Positions 17,516 through 27,104 are shown, counted from the first letter of the stretch. The stretch: 64,000 bases of DNA from Pseudomonas frederiksbergensis (GCF_003732705.1 NZ_MOBR01000045.1:1-64000), one strand, 5' to 3'. Made by a program: numbers and translations. Notes: a model not told the origin generated them from the letters alone.

Positions 17516-18646
17516 TTAAATTAAGCGCTCAGGAAACTGCGCCTCTATTGCCCGGCTGGTCAAACTGCTTAAGAGATCCAAAGAAAGATCAGTAAAGGTT
17601 GCTGAAAACTCAGGTGGTAAACGAGCAGCTTTCTGTAGGTATTCAGCCCCCAAAAGTACAAATTTAGGTGTGTAGGGGCTTTCTTGAGCGATAGTCTCTT
17701 TGAAGTTTGACGTCGTACCCTCCAATGCTTCAAAACCCATTTCTCGGGCTAAAATTGCTGCAGAGAGGGCCTGTTGAGGTGCCTGCAATATTTCTCTAAC
17801 CAAGTGTTCAAGTCGCTTTATTTCTGGAAATAAACTCATAGCCTCTTCGCTATCACCTACAGATGTTACTTTTCTTATTTTAATCGCTGTCTCTAAGCTT
17901 TCATAACCACCATACAGAAAAGCTAGAAGCGACGAGGAAAAGTCAGCCTGCGATGCTGGTCTTAATAAAACTAAAAATAGCTTATTAGATAGTTCCGATA
18001 GTGCAAGGAGAAAAAGGCATAGCGCATCTGCAAAAACGGCTAAGTGTTCTTTTTTTGATGGATCTAATTCACTGCTCACGCTTCGCAGTTTTTGCACCGT
18101 CTTTCTACATTGCTCTCCAGAATTTTTTATCATCCAGAAACTAGATCTTGAAAAAATCAGATATTCGGATAGGTTGTTGTACTTGGAGCCAATAGCTAAA
18201 AATTGCTCCCAGCAATCCATGCTGGCAATAAGAGCATTCGTTGGGAGTGTGGAGCCACCTATTCCCTGGGCGAGATCCTCTATTTCGGTCTGATGAAGTA
18301 ACGTTATGTTTAAGTCTGAAGCGCTAACCCTGTGATCTCTGATTACATTAACCTTTTCATTAAGAATAACGAAACCATGCTGGGCACTAGCGCGAGTCAT
18401 CACGCCGTGAAGCCAAAAGGCCCTACCTATTGCGGATTCTCTTAAACCACTTTTACAATCAAAAACAAGTCGGGTATGACCGCCTACAGCTGATGGTGCA
18501 ACCGCAAGAACATCGATATCTGTCAAAGGGGATTTTGTTTTTTCTATCCTCTGTGACGGCTCAATTTCAACTTCAATTTGAGGTAGCCATCTTTTCGATA
18601 TACTTAGCCGTAAGGCCATAGCTTTTTGAGCTCGATCTTTAAGCAT
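17516..18646 (-). CDS. Putative PD-(D/E)XK nuclease-like protein of a two-gene unknown system
   Basis: A 376-residue protein with no named family recognised. Residues 42-80 show a PD-(D/E)XK-like signature: D43-I-D45-V-L, then a strand ending D63-C-K65-S-G and a helix containing R-x-F-W-L-H; Glu25/27 precede it. Lys65 with Asp45/Asp63 would be the catalytic set. The remainder (about 150-376) is helical with hydrophobic stretches (FADALCLFLLALSEL). The coding sequence is AT-rich against its GC-rich neighbours. It starts one base after the stop of the 444-residue partner, with TTAGGA as the ribosome-binding site, so the two form an operon. Confidence 0.6.
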   Translation of the reverse strand: MLKDRAQKAMALRLSISKRWLPQIEVEIEPSQRIEKTKSPLTDIDVLAVAPSAVGGHTRLVFDCKSGLRESAIGRAFWLHGVMTRASAQHGFVILNEKVNVIRDHRVSASDLNITLLHQTEIEDLAQGIGGSTLPTNALIASMDCWEQFLAIGSKYNNLSEYLIFSRSSFWMIKNSGEQCRKTVQKLRSVSSELDPSKKEHLAVFADALCLFLLALSELSNKLFLVLLRPASQADFSSSLLAFLYGGYESLETAIKIRKVTSVGDSEEAMSLFPEIKRLEHLVREILQAPQQALSAAILAREMGFEALEGTTSNFKETIAQESPYTPKFVLLGAEYLQKAARLPPEFSATFTDLSLDLLSSLTSRAIEAQFPERLI

Positions 18647-18647
18647 C

Positions 18648-19982
18648 TTAAAATCCTAATAATAACTGGCTTACTTCAAACTCTGATTCACCAGATAATA
18701 TGATTTTTTCGCGTTCGCGCATATTTTTTGAGCTTACTAAAGACTCAAGGTAGTCTTGTGGTCCCGTCATTGCTCTATGAGCGTCTTTGTCTACGCGAAT
18801 GTCTGGCGGAAGACTACCTTGAACCAAATTGTATGCAATGTTCAGAGACTCTCTGTTTTCGGGAGTGTCAATGATTTTGAGCTGTGTGTAACCTCCCTGC
18901 GTAGGTACAAGTTGCGCAATTCGAAGGTGTACAAGATTTTGATATTGCTCTGCGTAATCTGATGTGGGCTTTAGCTGTAGATCTGTTTTCAATCTGTACA
19001 GAAGTGCGCCTGGGTTTCTGATCTGAAATTTGTTCGGTAATAATTGGCCTTGTCGAACGGCTGAAACTATTGCTAGCGCTCTTTCGTATTGATCTCTTCT
19101 TAAAGGGTTTATGTTCATAAAGCCTGGGGTAGGTGTGAATATGAACGCAGACTCGCCCGAATGTGTAGTTGTGATTGTTGGTGGCTTTATCATTCCATCT
19201 TGAGCTAATCGTTTAAGTAGTTGTATGTCGTCGGAGCTGATTTTCTTTCCGGAAATTTCTCCAGTTTTTATGATTAGGGATAATGGCCATCCTTGGGCGG
19301 ACTGGATTAGCTCTAACGTTCTTTTGATTGTTCCTGCGCCGCACTTTGCTACGTGATCCGCAAAAACGTCGGCATTTTCAGAAAAGTATGTGGGATTTAA
19401 CAGTATGGTTTTTGATCGGTGACGTCTTACGAGCAAAAACTGGCCTTTTTCACCAAGCTCAATACTGGCATCAAATGCTTTTCGATCTGCGCCTAGCTTT
19501 CCGGCAAGTGCATCAATGTTGTGCGGGGCCCCGGCCAACTTGTCCATGATTTCTAGTGTGAGCGCTTCAAATTCGTCTACTTCGCTCTCATCTTTCATGT
19601 ATTCGCCAATTCCATCATACAGTTCGTCGTAGTATGGGATAACCGGCAAGATGGCTTTTATGCGTTTTCCTTCGCTCTGGATTTTAATGAATTCGATTTT
19701 TGCCAATAGGTCAATGATTCTATCTACAGCTATTCGAGGGATTCCAAGAGCCGTAGAGGCAACAAGTTTTAATCTTTCATACTCAACTAATGGAAGTCCC
19801 CTAATGTGCAGTGCTAGCTGTACGGCCATTCCGATAAGAGGTATGGATTCAAATCGTGGAACCTCTTTGTCACGGATTGATAGGTGAATTTCATGACATC
19901 GAGCAACGGCAATCCTCTGTTCCATAAGTGCCTCATTGATCTTTCCATATTGGCATTGGTTCTGCTGGGGCTGATTACTCAA
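18648..19982 (-). CDS. Unknown 444-residue protein with predicted winged-helix domains, partner of the nuclease-like protein
   Basis: First gene of an AT-rich two-gene operon. The N-terminal 150 residues look like tandem winged-helix or marR-like modules (LVASTALGIPRIAVDRIIDLLAKIEFIKI...). A second helix-turn-helix-like stretch lies near 165-205 (NIDALAGKLGADRKAFDASIELGEKG). The C-terminal half is mixed and ends EVSQLLLGF. No catalytic motif is seen. It would serve as a sensor, DNA-binding or regulatory subunit for the downstream nuclease-like protein; this is inference only. No family is recognised. Confidence 0.6.
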   Translation of the reverse strand: MSNQPQQNQCQYGKINEALMEQRIAVARCHEIHLSIRDKEVPRFESIPLIGMAVQLALHIRGLPLVEYERLKLVASTALGIPRIAVDRIIDLLAKIEFIKIQSEGKRIKAILPVIPYYDELYDGIGEYMKDESEVDEFEALTLEIMDKLAGAPHNIDALAGKLGADRKAFDASIELGEKGQFLLVRRHRSKTILLNPTYFSENADVFADHVAKCGAGTIKRTLELIQSAQGWPLSLIIKTGEISGKKISSDDIQLLKRLAQDGMIKPPTITTTHSGESAFIFTPTPGFMNINPLRRDQYERALAIVSAVRQGQLLPNKFQIRNPGALLYRLKTDLQLKPTSDYAEQYQNLVHLRIAQLVPTQGGYTQLKIIDTPENRESLNIAYNLVQGSLPPDIRVDKDAHRAMTGPQDYLESLVSSKNMREREKIILSGESEFEVSQLLLGF

Positions 19983-20174
19983 TTGATTACAGGACAGTTA
20001 TAGCAGAAGGAACATAAACGAGGATTTATTTGGGCATTTTTCTGCGGAATGACCCGAGTGATTGCCTAACTCTTGCCCCGGCGTATGCGGTAAGAGAAAA
20101 GGGGACTGATTTATTATTCACGCACTCCAGCGCACTTGGAACAAGCGATGTCTGCCAGCTCACCACAATCCCGA

Positions 20175-20198
20175 TGGGAGCGAGCCTGCTCGCGAAAT
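20175..20198. repeat. REP element
   Basis: One REP core (GGGAGCGAGCCTGCTCGCGA) at the right edge of the AT-rich two-gene operon, just before the DUF3916 gene end. Confidence 0.8.
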
Positions 20199-20201
20199 AC
20201 A

Positions 20202-20702
20202 TCAGGCCGGTTCCCCGATGCACCACCACTGAACTGCGACCTCATCGTCAGGTTGAGTTACGTCATGCCCGTGCTCGATGAAATTCGCTGGTGTTTGCAA
20301 CGCAAGAGTACGACTGATCCGCTCTGGCATGAGAGCGTTAGCTTCACCGAGAAAACCCAGATAATAATCTCGGTCATAGAAGACGGTGACTTCACTTTGA
20401 TGAACCCATGGCCACACCAGTAGGCAAGCGACGCGATAGTAACCCTGTGAGCGGTCAGCAGCGTTGGACAGGTGATTAGCGGCTTCGAGCAGTTGCTGAA
20501 TGCACAAGGCTTGAACTTCGATCCTGGCTTGAGGACCTTGAATCAGGGCCTCGTGCACCGGGATTTTCCAATGTGTATAGCGCTCCATGTGGGCGGATCG
20601 CGGGTGAAACTCGTCGCGAAAACCAGATGCCCAGCGTTCCAGTGCACGTAGGCGACGGGGAATGCCTCTGAGTGGCTTGTTGCTTATCGCGATTTTCCGC
20701 AT
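20202..20702 (-). CDS. DUF3916-family protein
   Basis: A 166-residue protein. The N-terminal pattern (KPLRGIPRRLRALERWASGF) and the later AACLLVWPWVHQSEVTVFYD-like region (residues about 105-125) match DUF3916 as I know it. The start has AAGGA upstream. No function is established for the family. It is monocistronic on the minus strand. Confidence 0.7.
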   Translation of the reverse strand: MRKIAISNKPLRGIPRRLRALERWASGFRDEFHPRSAHMERYTHWKIPVHEALIQGPQARIEVQALCIQQLLEAANHLSNAADRSQGYYRVACLLVWPWVHQSEVTVFYDRDYYLGFLGEANALMPERISRTLALQTPANFIEHGHDVTQPDDEVAVQWWCIGEPA

Positions 20703-20848
20703 TGATACGTCCTTGTGATGCTGAAAAAGTCTTTTGTATTTGTCTGCTGGCGCAATGGAAACGTGGGCAGATTATTTCCATATCAGCCAAATACTTACCT
20801 AGTACCAGTCGTGTACAAACTGCGCCAAACTTACCCTAGCCCGATCAT

Positions 20849-21178
20849 TTACTGAATATCTTTCAAATAGTCCCTAAGCGCAATGACCGGCGCTTCAAGC
20901 TGCTCCATCGTCCGCGCATCACCAAAATCAACAACCAACCGATCCAACTCCCGCCCCAACGGCGTATCAACACCACCTAACGCCTCCAACGCCAACCCCA
21001 CACAATGCCCCACCCGAAACTGAATCCCCTCAACATCCCCCCGCCGCACCAACAACCCAAAAACCTCCCGCTCATAATCACTCATGATCGGATCATCCCG
21101 CAGAATCGGGCTTTCCCCCTCTCGCTCATAAGCCAGCTTGAGGGCGAATAGGGCAACGGTTTCCAGTGGCAATTCCAT
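20849..21178 (-). CDS. Conserved hypothetical protein
   Basis: A 109-residue acidic, helical protein (LPLETVALFALKLAYEREGE; LEALGGVDTPLGRELDRLVVDF). AAGGA precedes the start. No domain is recognised. It lies alone between the DUF3916 gene and the porin cluster. Confidence 0.6.
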   Translation of the reverse strand: MELPLETVALFALKLAYEREGESPILRDDPIMSDYEREVFGLLVRRGDVEGIQFRVGHCVGLALEALGGVDTPLGRELDRLVVDFGDARTMEQLEAPVIALRDYLKDIQ

Positions 21179-21594
21179 TGTGTGAATCCTTGATTCGTTA
21201 GCTGAGCGGTTTGGATTGTGCGCCTTTAAGGCAAGATCAAAAGATCGCAGCCTTCCACAGCACCTATGGAGTGGCGGGGCGGGCTCACTTTTGTGTGGGC
21301 GAAAAAAAAGCCCTGCGCAGCAAGACCTTATTTGATTCGGTGCCGAGGAAGACTCGAGCCTTGGTTTGCGGGCGCCATATTAAGCGGTGGGAGGGGCGGT
21401 GTCGCTGATATTTGCTTTCTCCTGTTCGTCGAATAACACCGTCGATTCGTCATACTCAAAACCTCTGCAATCAAGACTTTCAATATATTTTCAATCTGCA
21501 AACCAGCTCGTTAGCCTGCGTATGCCGGATGCGTCTCCCTGTCGCCGTCCGGACAAACAATTCTAAAAATAAGCAGTAGGCATCGGGAATAACA
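21179..21594. other. Intergenic region upstream of the OprD-family porin gene
   Basis: About 416 bases without a convincing gene. It holds the promoter of the porin-lyase operon. A short possible coding stretch near 21211-21408 lacks a convincing start and is not called. Confidence 0.5.
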
Positions 21595-22842
21595 ATGAAT
21601 AAGAAACCTATCGCCCTGGGGCTGACGTCGGCCACTTTGGGTTTGTCGCTCGCCTTTTCTCCTTTCGCTGAAGCTGACTTTCTTAAAGACAGTAAGGCCG
21701 ACCTCGAACTTCGCAATTTCTACTTCAACAGTGATTACCGCCAGGACGGTGCCAGTCAGTCCAAGCGGGATGAATGGGCCCAAGGGCTGCTTCTCAACTA
21801 TCAATCGGGTTTTACCGAAGGGCCGGTGGGGTTTGGTGTCGATGCCATTGGTTTGTTGGGTTTGAAGCTGGATTCCAGCCCTGATCGGCAAAATACCGGT
21901 CTGTTGCCCGTGGGCAGCGACAAGGCGCCGGACAGTTACAGCCGCATGGGCGCGACGGCCAAGGCGCGGATTTCCAAAAGTGTGTTGAAAGTCGGGACGT
22001 TGATTCCGTCGCTGCCAACGGTGCTGCCCAACGACGGACGCCTGTTGCCGCAAACCTTTCGCGGTGCGCAGTTGAGCAGTCTGGACATCGACGGTCTGAC
22101 TTTCGACGCGGGGCGTCTGACCAGCAATACCTTGCGTAACGTCAGCGGTCACGATGACATCGAGGTCGATGGCAAAGGCATCAAGGGTGCGGTGCCCAGC
22201 GATAAATTCGACTTCGCGAGTGCCAACTACAAGTGGAGCAAGGACCTCGCCACCGGCTACCACTACGCGCATCTGGAGGACAACTACACGCAGAACATCT
22301 TCAACCTGGTGTACACCTTGCCGCTGGGCAAGTCGCAGTCGTTCAAGACCGATTTGCGTTACGCCGACTCCAGTAAGGATGGCAACACCAACATCGACAA
22401 CCAGGCCTTTGGTGCGCGGTTCACCTACAGCATTCAGGGGCACTCGTTCGGCACGGCCTATCAGCGCATGAAAGGCACGACCGGTTTTCCGCACCTCGAT
22501 GGCACCGATTCCTATCTCGTCAACTACGTGATGATCTCGCCGGACTTCGCCAACCCCGAGGAGAAGTCCTGGCAGGTTCGCTACGACTACGACTTCGCCG
22601 CCCTCGGCCTGCCCGGGCTGACGTTCATGACGCGCTACCTCAAGGGTGACAACTTCGAGCGCTCCAAAGGCGTGGAGGGCACCGAGTGGGAGCGCAACAC
22701 CGACATCGGCTACGTGTTCCAGAGCGGCGCGCTGAAAAACCTCGGCGTGAAGTGGCGCAACGGCACGTACCGCAGCAACGACAAGGGCAATGACATCGAC
22801 CAGAACCGGTTCATCGTCAGTTACACCCTGACCCTGTTGTAA
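21595..22842 (+). CDS. OprD-family outer-membrane porin
   Basis: A 415-residue 18-strand OprD-type substrate-specific porin. The signal peptide ends near AFSPFAEA, and the mature N-terminus (DFLKDSKADLELRNFYFN) is characteristic. The C-terminus ends in a beta-strand (VSYTLTLL). It is 27 bases upstream of the lyase gene and shares its orientation, so the two are probably co-transcribed. OprD porins admit small acidic or basic amino acids and carboxylates; with the neighbouring lyase and dicarboxylate symporter, a carboxylate-bearing substrate is plausible. Confidence 0.93.
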   Translation: MNKKPIALGLTSATLGLSLAFSPFAEADFLKDSKADLELRNFYFNSDYRQDGASQSKRDEWAQGLLLNYQSGFTEGPVGFGVDAIGLLGLKLDSSPDRQNTGLLPVGSDKAPDSYSRMGATAKARISKSVLKVGTLIPSLPTVLPNDGRLLPQTFRGAQLSSLDIDGLTFDAGRLTSNTLRNVSGHDDIEVDGKGIKGAVPSDKFDFASANYKWSKDLATGYHYAHLEDNYTQNIFNLVYTLPLGKSQSFKTDLRYADSSKDGNTNIDNQAFGARFTYSIQGHSFGTAYQRMKGTTGFPHLDGTDSYLVNYVMISPDFANPEEKSWQVRYDYDFAALGLPGLTFMTRYLKGDNFERSKGVEGTEWERNTDIGYVFQSGALKNLGVKWRNGTYRSNDKGNDIDQNRFIVSYTLTLL

Positions 22843-22869
22843 CCCCCTATTAAAAAGCGGAGCACTGAC

Positions 22870-24480
22870 ATGTTCACCCAGAAAAAACTCATCCACCTTG
22901 CCGTGGTCTTCGCCCTGTTCAGCAGTTACGGCGCCTACGCTGCGGACACCGGCGAACTGCCCTGCAAGACCACCGAACAGTGCGCGGCCCAGGCGGCGAA
23001 AGTCGGCGCCTCGGTGGACACCTCGCAGGCGTCGCACAAAGCCAAGGGCGATCCGACCCAAACCCAGTTCGCCTGGCTGAACCGCATCAACAAGGCGTCG
23101 ATTGTGATGCTCACTGAGGAAGGCATCGTCAAGCCGGACATGGGGCGCAAGATTGCTGGCGGCGTGCGTTACGCCATTGACCAGGGCGCGCAGCCCGGCG
23201 GCGTGCGTCCCAGCGATGTGCTGCAACTGGAAAAAATCATGACCGACAAGATCGGTCCCGAGGCGTCGCTGATCCACTCCGGCCGCAGTCGGCAAGACAT
23301 GCTGGCGACGTTTCGCCTGGCCAAATTGCGCTCACAGGTGTTGGCCTACAGCGAGGCGCTGAACGCTACCCGCCAACGCATCCTGAGCCTGGCGGAAAAG
23401 AACGTCGACACTCTGGTGCCGGCCTACACCAACGGCGTGCAGGCCATGCCGATCAGTTATGCGCACTATCTGCTGGCGTTCGAAGCCGCGTTTGATCGCG
23501 ATGGCCAACGCATCCGCGAACTCTACGTGCGCCTCAACCAGAGCCCGATGGGCACCGCTGTGCTGGCGAACTCCGCTTACCCGCTGAACCGCGAGCGTCT
23601 GGCCGATTTGTTGGGGTTTGATGGCGTGCGGGAAAACTCCCTGGATTCGAGCCAGGTCTCGACTTATGACATTCCGATTGAAGCGGCGAACCTGGCGGCG
23701 TCTTCGGCGATTCGGGTGGGCGCGATGATTGGCGACATCCACACCCAATATCATCAGATTCGCCCGTGGCTGCTGCTGGATGAAGAGTCCACTTACACCA
23801 GCAGCGCGATGCCGCAAAAACGCAATCCGGGCTTGCTGATGCGCACCCGTGAATCGGCTTCGGATGTCGTCGGGCTGTCGCAAACCGTTACCTTGCGCGC
23901 GCATAACGTCACCACTGGCATGACCGACTACAAGTTCGCCTTCGATTCACTGGGGCTGTTCCACGCCACGGGCGAGATGTTCGAGAGTCTGGATGCGGTG
24001 CTCGACGCGCTGCAAATCAACCCGCAGCGCGCCCTGGAAGAACTGGAGTCGGAGTGGAGCACCTCGATGGAACTGGCCGACACTCTCGAGCGGCAATTCA
24101 AGGTGCCGTTCCGTATTGGCCATAGCTTTGCTTCGCTGATCGTCACCGAGGCGCGCAGCAACGGCACCACGCCGAAGACGTTCCCGTATGCCGATGCGCA
24201 GAAGCTGTATCGCCAGGCGGCGGACAAGTTCAAGTGGACGCCTAACACCTTGCCGCTGGATGAGGCGCAATTCCGGACGGCGTTGTCGCCGACCAACATG
24301 GTCAAGACCCGCAAAGGCACGGGCGGCCCGCAACCGGAAGAGGTCAAGCGGATGCTGGTCGAGGCGCGCAAAACCCTGGATGGCGATCAGCAGTGGTTGG
24401 TGGAGCGTCGGGCAAAACTGAAAGGTGCTGAAGACAATCTGGACAAGGCGTTCAGCAAGTTGGCGGATGCTAAAAACTAG
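22870..24480 (+). CDS. Exported argininosuccinate lyase-family enzyme
   Basis: A 536-residue member of the fumarase/aspartase/argininosuccinate lyase superfamily with a Sec signal peptide (MFTQKKLIHLAVVFALF...GAYAA). Signature residues: H136-SGRSRQD (the argininosuccinate lyase HTGRSRND site) and S311-SAMPQKRNP (the superfamily catalytic loop). Argininosuccinate lyases are normally cytoplasmic and about 460-470 residues; here the extra length is the signal peptide, a Cys-containing N-terminal segment (PCKTTEQCAAQ) and a C-terminal extension. A periplasmic lyase would release fumarate from an N-substituted succinate, which the neighbouring symporter could import. The actual substrate is unknown. 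Confidence 0.85.
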   Translation: MFTQKKLIHLAVVFALFSSYGAYAADTGELPCKTTEQCAAQAAKVGASVDTSQASHKAKGDPTQTQFAWLNRINKASIVMLTEEGIVKPDMGRKIAGGVRYAIDQGAQPGGVRPSDVLQLEKIMTDKIGPEASLIHSGRSRQDMLATFRLAKLRSQVLAYSEALNATRQRILSLAEKNVDTLVPAYTNGVQAMPISYAHYLLAFEAAFDRDGQRIRELYVRLNQSPMGTAVLANSAYPLNRERLADLLGFDGVRENSLDSSQVSTYDIPIEAANLAASSAIRVGAMIGDIHTQYHQIRPWLLLDEESTYTSSAMPQKRNPGLLMRTRESASDVVGLSQTVTLRAHNVTTGMTDYKFAFDSLGLFHATGEMFESLDAVLDALQINPQRALEELESEWSTSMELADTLERQFKVPFRIGHSFASLIVTEARSNGTTPKTFPYADAQKLYRQAADKFKWTPNTLPLDEAQFRTALSPTNMVKTRKGTGGPQPEEVKRMLVEARKTLDGDQQWLVERRAKLKGAEDNLDKAFSKLADAKN

Positions 24481-24511
24481 GTGATCAAATGTGGCGCCGG
24501 CAACCCCGGCG

Positions 24512-25729
24512 CTACTTCAGACCGGCAAATTCACGGTTCAAGGCCTCACGATCGATGGAGTTTTGCCACCCACATATCGCCAGGCATGCCACGCCATTAC
24601 CCAACACATTGGTCAGCGACCGGCACTTCATCAACCGCTCCACGCCCAGCAGCAATCCCACGCCTTCCAGCGGCACCAGTTGCAGAATGCTCAGGGTCGC
24701 GATCAAGGTAAACAATGCAGAACCGGCGACACTGGTCGCGCCGAGGGAGGTAAACAAACAAATCAACAGCACCTCCAGGAGTTGCGGCGCGGTGATATCT
24801 ACCCCGGCCAATTGGGCAAGAAACATCAGTGCGGTGGTCAGATAAAGATTGGTGCCGGACAAGTTAAAGGTGTAACCGGTGGTCAATATCAGGCGCACTA
24901 ACTGGCTATCGCAACCCAGTGCCTCAAGTTTGCCGATAAGTCCTGGAAGTGCGGCGACCGACGAGCCGGTGAACGTTACTAACAGTAACTCTTCCTTTAA
25001 GTAAACAATCAGTCTTGATAATTTCACACCCACCATTCGAGTGATGGTGGCGAATACCACGATGACAAATAATCCACACGCCAGATAAATAACCACAATA
25101 AATTTAAGCAGCGGCATGACCGAACTCAGGCCATATTTGCCGACGACAAAAGCCATGGCGCCAAATGCCGCCAACGGCGCGAATTTCAAGATGATTCGCA
25201 GCAGCAGGAACATCATCTGCACGCCGGTTTCAAGCCAACCCAGGCATCGGTCGCTGAAGGCCCCGCCGCGTTTGAGCAACAGCCCGCCAATCACCGCAAG
25301 CAACATCACCTGCAATAACAGGCTTTGGGTCAGAACGGCGTAAATACTGGACGAAATGGCGATCCACGACAGCCCGTGAAGCAGTTTTTCCGGTGTGGGC
25401 GCAGAGGCAAAAACGGCGGCGTGATTAAGGTTGAACAGCAATCCCGTGGCCATTCCAAACACCAGCGCGGCGATGGACATCAGCTGAAAATACAGCACGA
25501 CGCGGTAGATCACGTTGGGGTATTTGTGTTCACGATTGAGGCCGGCAATACCGGTGGATACCAAGACAAATAGCAGGAACGGCATCAATAAACCGAGGGT
25601 TTTTATGAAGGTGTCACTGAGTAGTTTCATATCCATTGCCACTTCTGGATAAACCAGACCCAGCGTCATGCCACACGCAATGGCAATCAATATAGGCAGG
25701 GTTCCATTTTTGGCATGAATGAACGGCAT
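24512..25729 (-). CDS. Dicarboxylate/amino acid:cation symporter (DAACS family)
   Basis: A 405-residue multi-pass membrane transporter of the GltP/DctA type. The re-entrant loop motif (TGSSVAALPGLIGKLEALG) and the later transmembrane block with GYTFNLSGTNLYLT fit the substrate/Na+-or-H+ binding core; the C-terminal NVLGNGVACLAICGW segment is also typical. It imports C4-dicarboxylates or acidic amino acids across the inner membrane. It is convergent with the lyase gene and divergent from a LysR gene, whose product is a candidate regulator. Confidence 0.9.
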   Translation of the reverse strand: MPFIHAKNGTLPILIAIACGMTLGLVYPEVAMDMKLLSDTFIKTLGLLMPFLLFVLVSTGIAGLNREHKYPNVIYRVVLYFQLMSIAALVFGMATGLLFNLNHAAVFASAPTPEKLLHGLSWIAISSSIYAVLTQSLLLQVMLLAVIGGLLLKRGGAFSDRCLGWLETGVQMMFLLLRIILKFAPLAAFGAMAFVVGKYGLSSVMPLLKFIVVIYLACGLFVIVVFATITRMVGVKLSRLIVYLKEELLLVTFTGSSVAALPGLIGKLEALGCDSQLVRLILTTGYTFNLSGTNLYLTTALMFLAQLAGVDITAPQLLEVLLICLFTSLGATSVAGSALFTLIATLSILQLVPLEGVGLLLGVERLMKCRSLTNVLGNGVACLAICGWQNSIDREALNREFAGLK

Positions 25730-25850
25730 CCGTACTCCAGGCGATTTTTATTATTTGTTATTGTCGTGACTGGCCATGTTCGGCATATTGGTCAGCCTGA
25801 AGACTCACTCAGGCCGCAAATAATAAGGCCTTGTTACGGGATATACCACC

Positions 25851-26765
25851 ATGGAACTTCGCCATTTACGTTATTTCATCATAGTGGCCGAAGAGCGACA
25901 TATCACCCGCGCCGCCGAGCGCCTGAATATGCAGCAGCCGCCCCTCAGCCAACAGATACGTGCATTGGAACGAGAGTTGGGTTTCGAGTTGTTCAAACGT
26001 CATCCCAAGGGCGTCGACCTGACCGCAGGCGGGTTGGTGTTCCTCGATGAAGCGCGGGCGATTCTGGCGCGGGTCGAGCAAGGTTCCCTCAAGGCCTCCC
26101 GCGCAGCACAAGGGATTGAAGGTACGTTGGTGATTGGCTTCACCAGTTCTGCCGCCGCGCACCCGCTGATCCCTCGGATCATTCGCGCCTACCGCGAGCA
26201 ATATCCCGGCGTAGAACTATCGATCAAGGAAGGCAGCGCCCGTGAAGTCACCGAAGACACCACCGAAAAACGCATCGACATCGGCATCCTTCGCGCACCG
26301 GTCAGCGCCCCCGAAAGCCTGACCTTCCACCGCCTGCTCAACGAGGAAATGCTCCTGGCCCTGCCGGTCGGGCACCCGTTGCTCAAAGGGGCCGAACCCA
26401 AGATCAGCATGATCGACCTCAAGGACGAACGCTTCATCCTCGTCCGCCGCCCCGGCGCACCGGGCATGTACGCCAACCTGATCAAGGCCTGCCAGAACGC
26501 CGGTTTCGAGCCGAATATTGCCTTTGAAGTGGAGCGGATGCTGACCAACGTCAGCCTGGTTGCCGCCGGTGAAGGCATCTCGGTGGTGCCCGCGTCGATG
26601 CGCGACGTACACCGCGAATCCGTGGTGTATTGCCGCATCCGCGACGCGCAGCCGAGGTTGCTGGCGCCCATCACGCTGGTGCAGCGCGCATTCAATCCCT
26701 CGGCGCCGTTGCAGAATTTTATTGGTTTGGCGCGGGAGCTGGCCGGGGTTTATCGAAAGGCATGA
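25851..26765 (+). CDS. LysR-family transcriptional regulator (BenM/CatM-like)
   Basis: A 304-residue LysR protein. The winged helix (residues 1-60, LRHLRYFIIVAEERHITRAAERLNMQQPPLSQQIRALE) matches the BenM/CatM/AlsR type. The effector domain (about 90-295) is intact. It is divergent from the dicarboxylate symporter with a 121-base gap that probably holds their shared operator, and thus may control the porin-lyase-symporter cluster. The inducer is unknown. Confidence 0.92.
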   Translation: MELRHLRYFIIVAEERHITRAAERLNMQQPPLSQQIRALERELGFELFKRHPKGVDLTAGGLVFLDEARAILARVEQGSLKASRAAQGIEGTLVIGFTSSAAAHPLIPRIIRAYREQYPGVELSIKEGSAREVTEDTTEKRIDIGILRAPVSAPESLTFHRLLNEEMLLALPVGHPLLKGAEPKISMIDLKDERFILVRRPGAPGMYANLIKACQNAGFEPNIAFEVERMLTNVSLVAAGEGISVVPASMRDVHRESVVYCRIRDAQPRLLAPITLVQRAFNPSAPLQNFIGLARELAGVYRKA

Positions 26766-26809
26766 ACGAGTTTGGGAAGGGGGAGTGCGCAGGAATCGCA
26801 GGCACAAAA

Positions 26810-26830
26810 AAACCGGCTAAGTGCCGGTTT
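26810..26830. terminator. Bidirectional terminator after the LysR gene; native terminator of tRNA-Leu before island insertion
   Basis: Stem AAACCGGC/GCCGGTTT (26810-26817 with 26823-26830), flanked by A and T runs on both sides. It ends the LysR transcript. Read leftward from attL it would have been the original terminator of tRNA-Leu, now separated from the tRNA by the island. Confidence 0.8.
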
Positions 26831-26873
26831 ATTTGTTTTCCAGTGGCTGGTAAGGACCACTGGATCTTTGTAT

Positions 26874-26888
26874 ATGGTGCCCCGAGGG
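26874..26888. repeat. attL of the island (15-bp direct repeat)
   Basis: ATGGTGCCCCGAGGG, identical to the 3' end of tRNA-Leu at 56587-56601. It includes the complement of CCA and the acceptor stem. After position 26888 the sequence no longer matches the tRNA. Confidence 0.85.
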
Positions 26889-26953
26889 GGCTTCGAATTA
26901 AGCAGCTATCTTGTTGATTTAAAGGGCTATTAATTTTTACGTTTGATTAGTGT

Positions 26954-26972
26954 GTACTCAAAAGGGTACTCA
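26954..26972. repeat. Pair of GTACTCA repeats near attL (possible integrase arm sites)
   Basis: GTACTCA at 26954-26960 and 26966-26972, spaced 12 bases. The same heptamer occurs near the other end at 56426-56432 (inverted) and 56468-56474. Confidence 0.4.
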
Positions 26973-27104
26973 ATTCAGGTCTGCTGGAAGGTAATCCTCG
27001 GGGGAAACGAGCGGAGAAAGAACCTAAGGATTCGAAATCTCGCGCAGGGCAGTAGCGTACTCTGTGGGCTCCTATCGGATAGCCGGTCGTTCCAGGAGCT
27101 CAGC

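Noticed and set aside
20026..20229. 67-codon minus-strand reading at the edge of the two-gene operon
   Set aside because: It runs over a REP element and a common relic motif, and has no ribosome-binding site.
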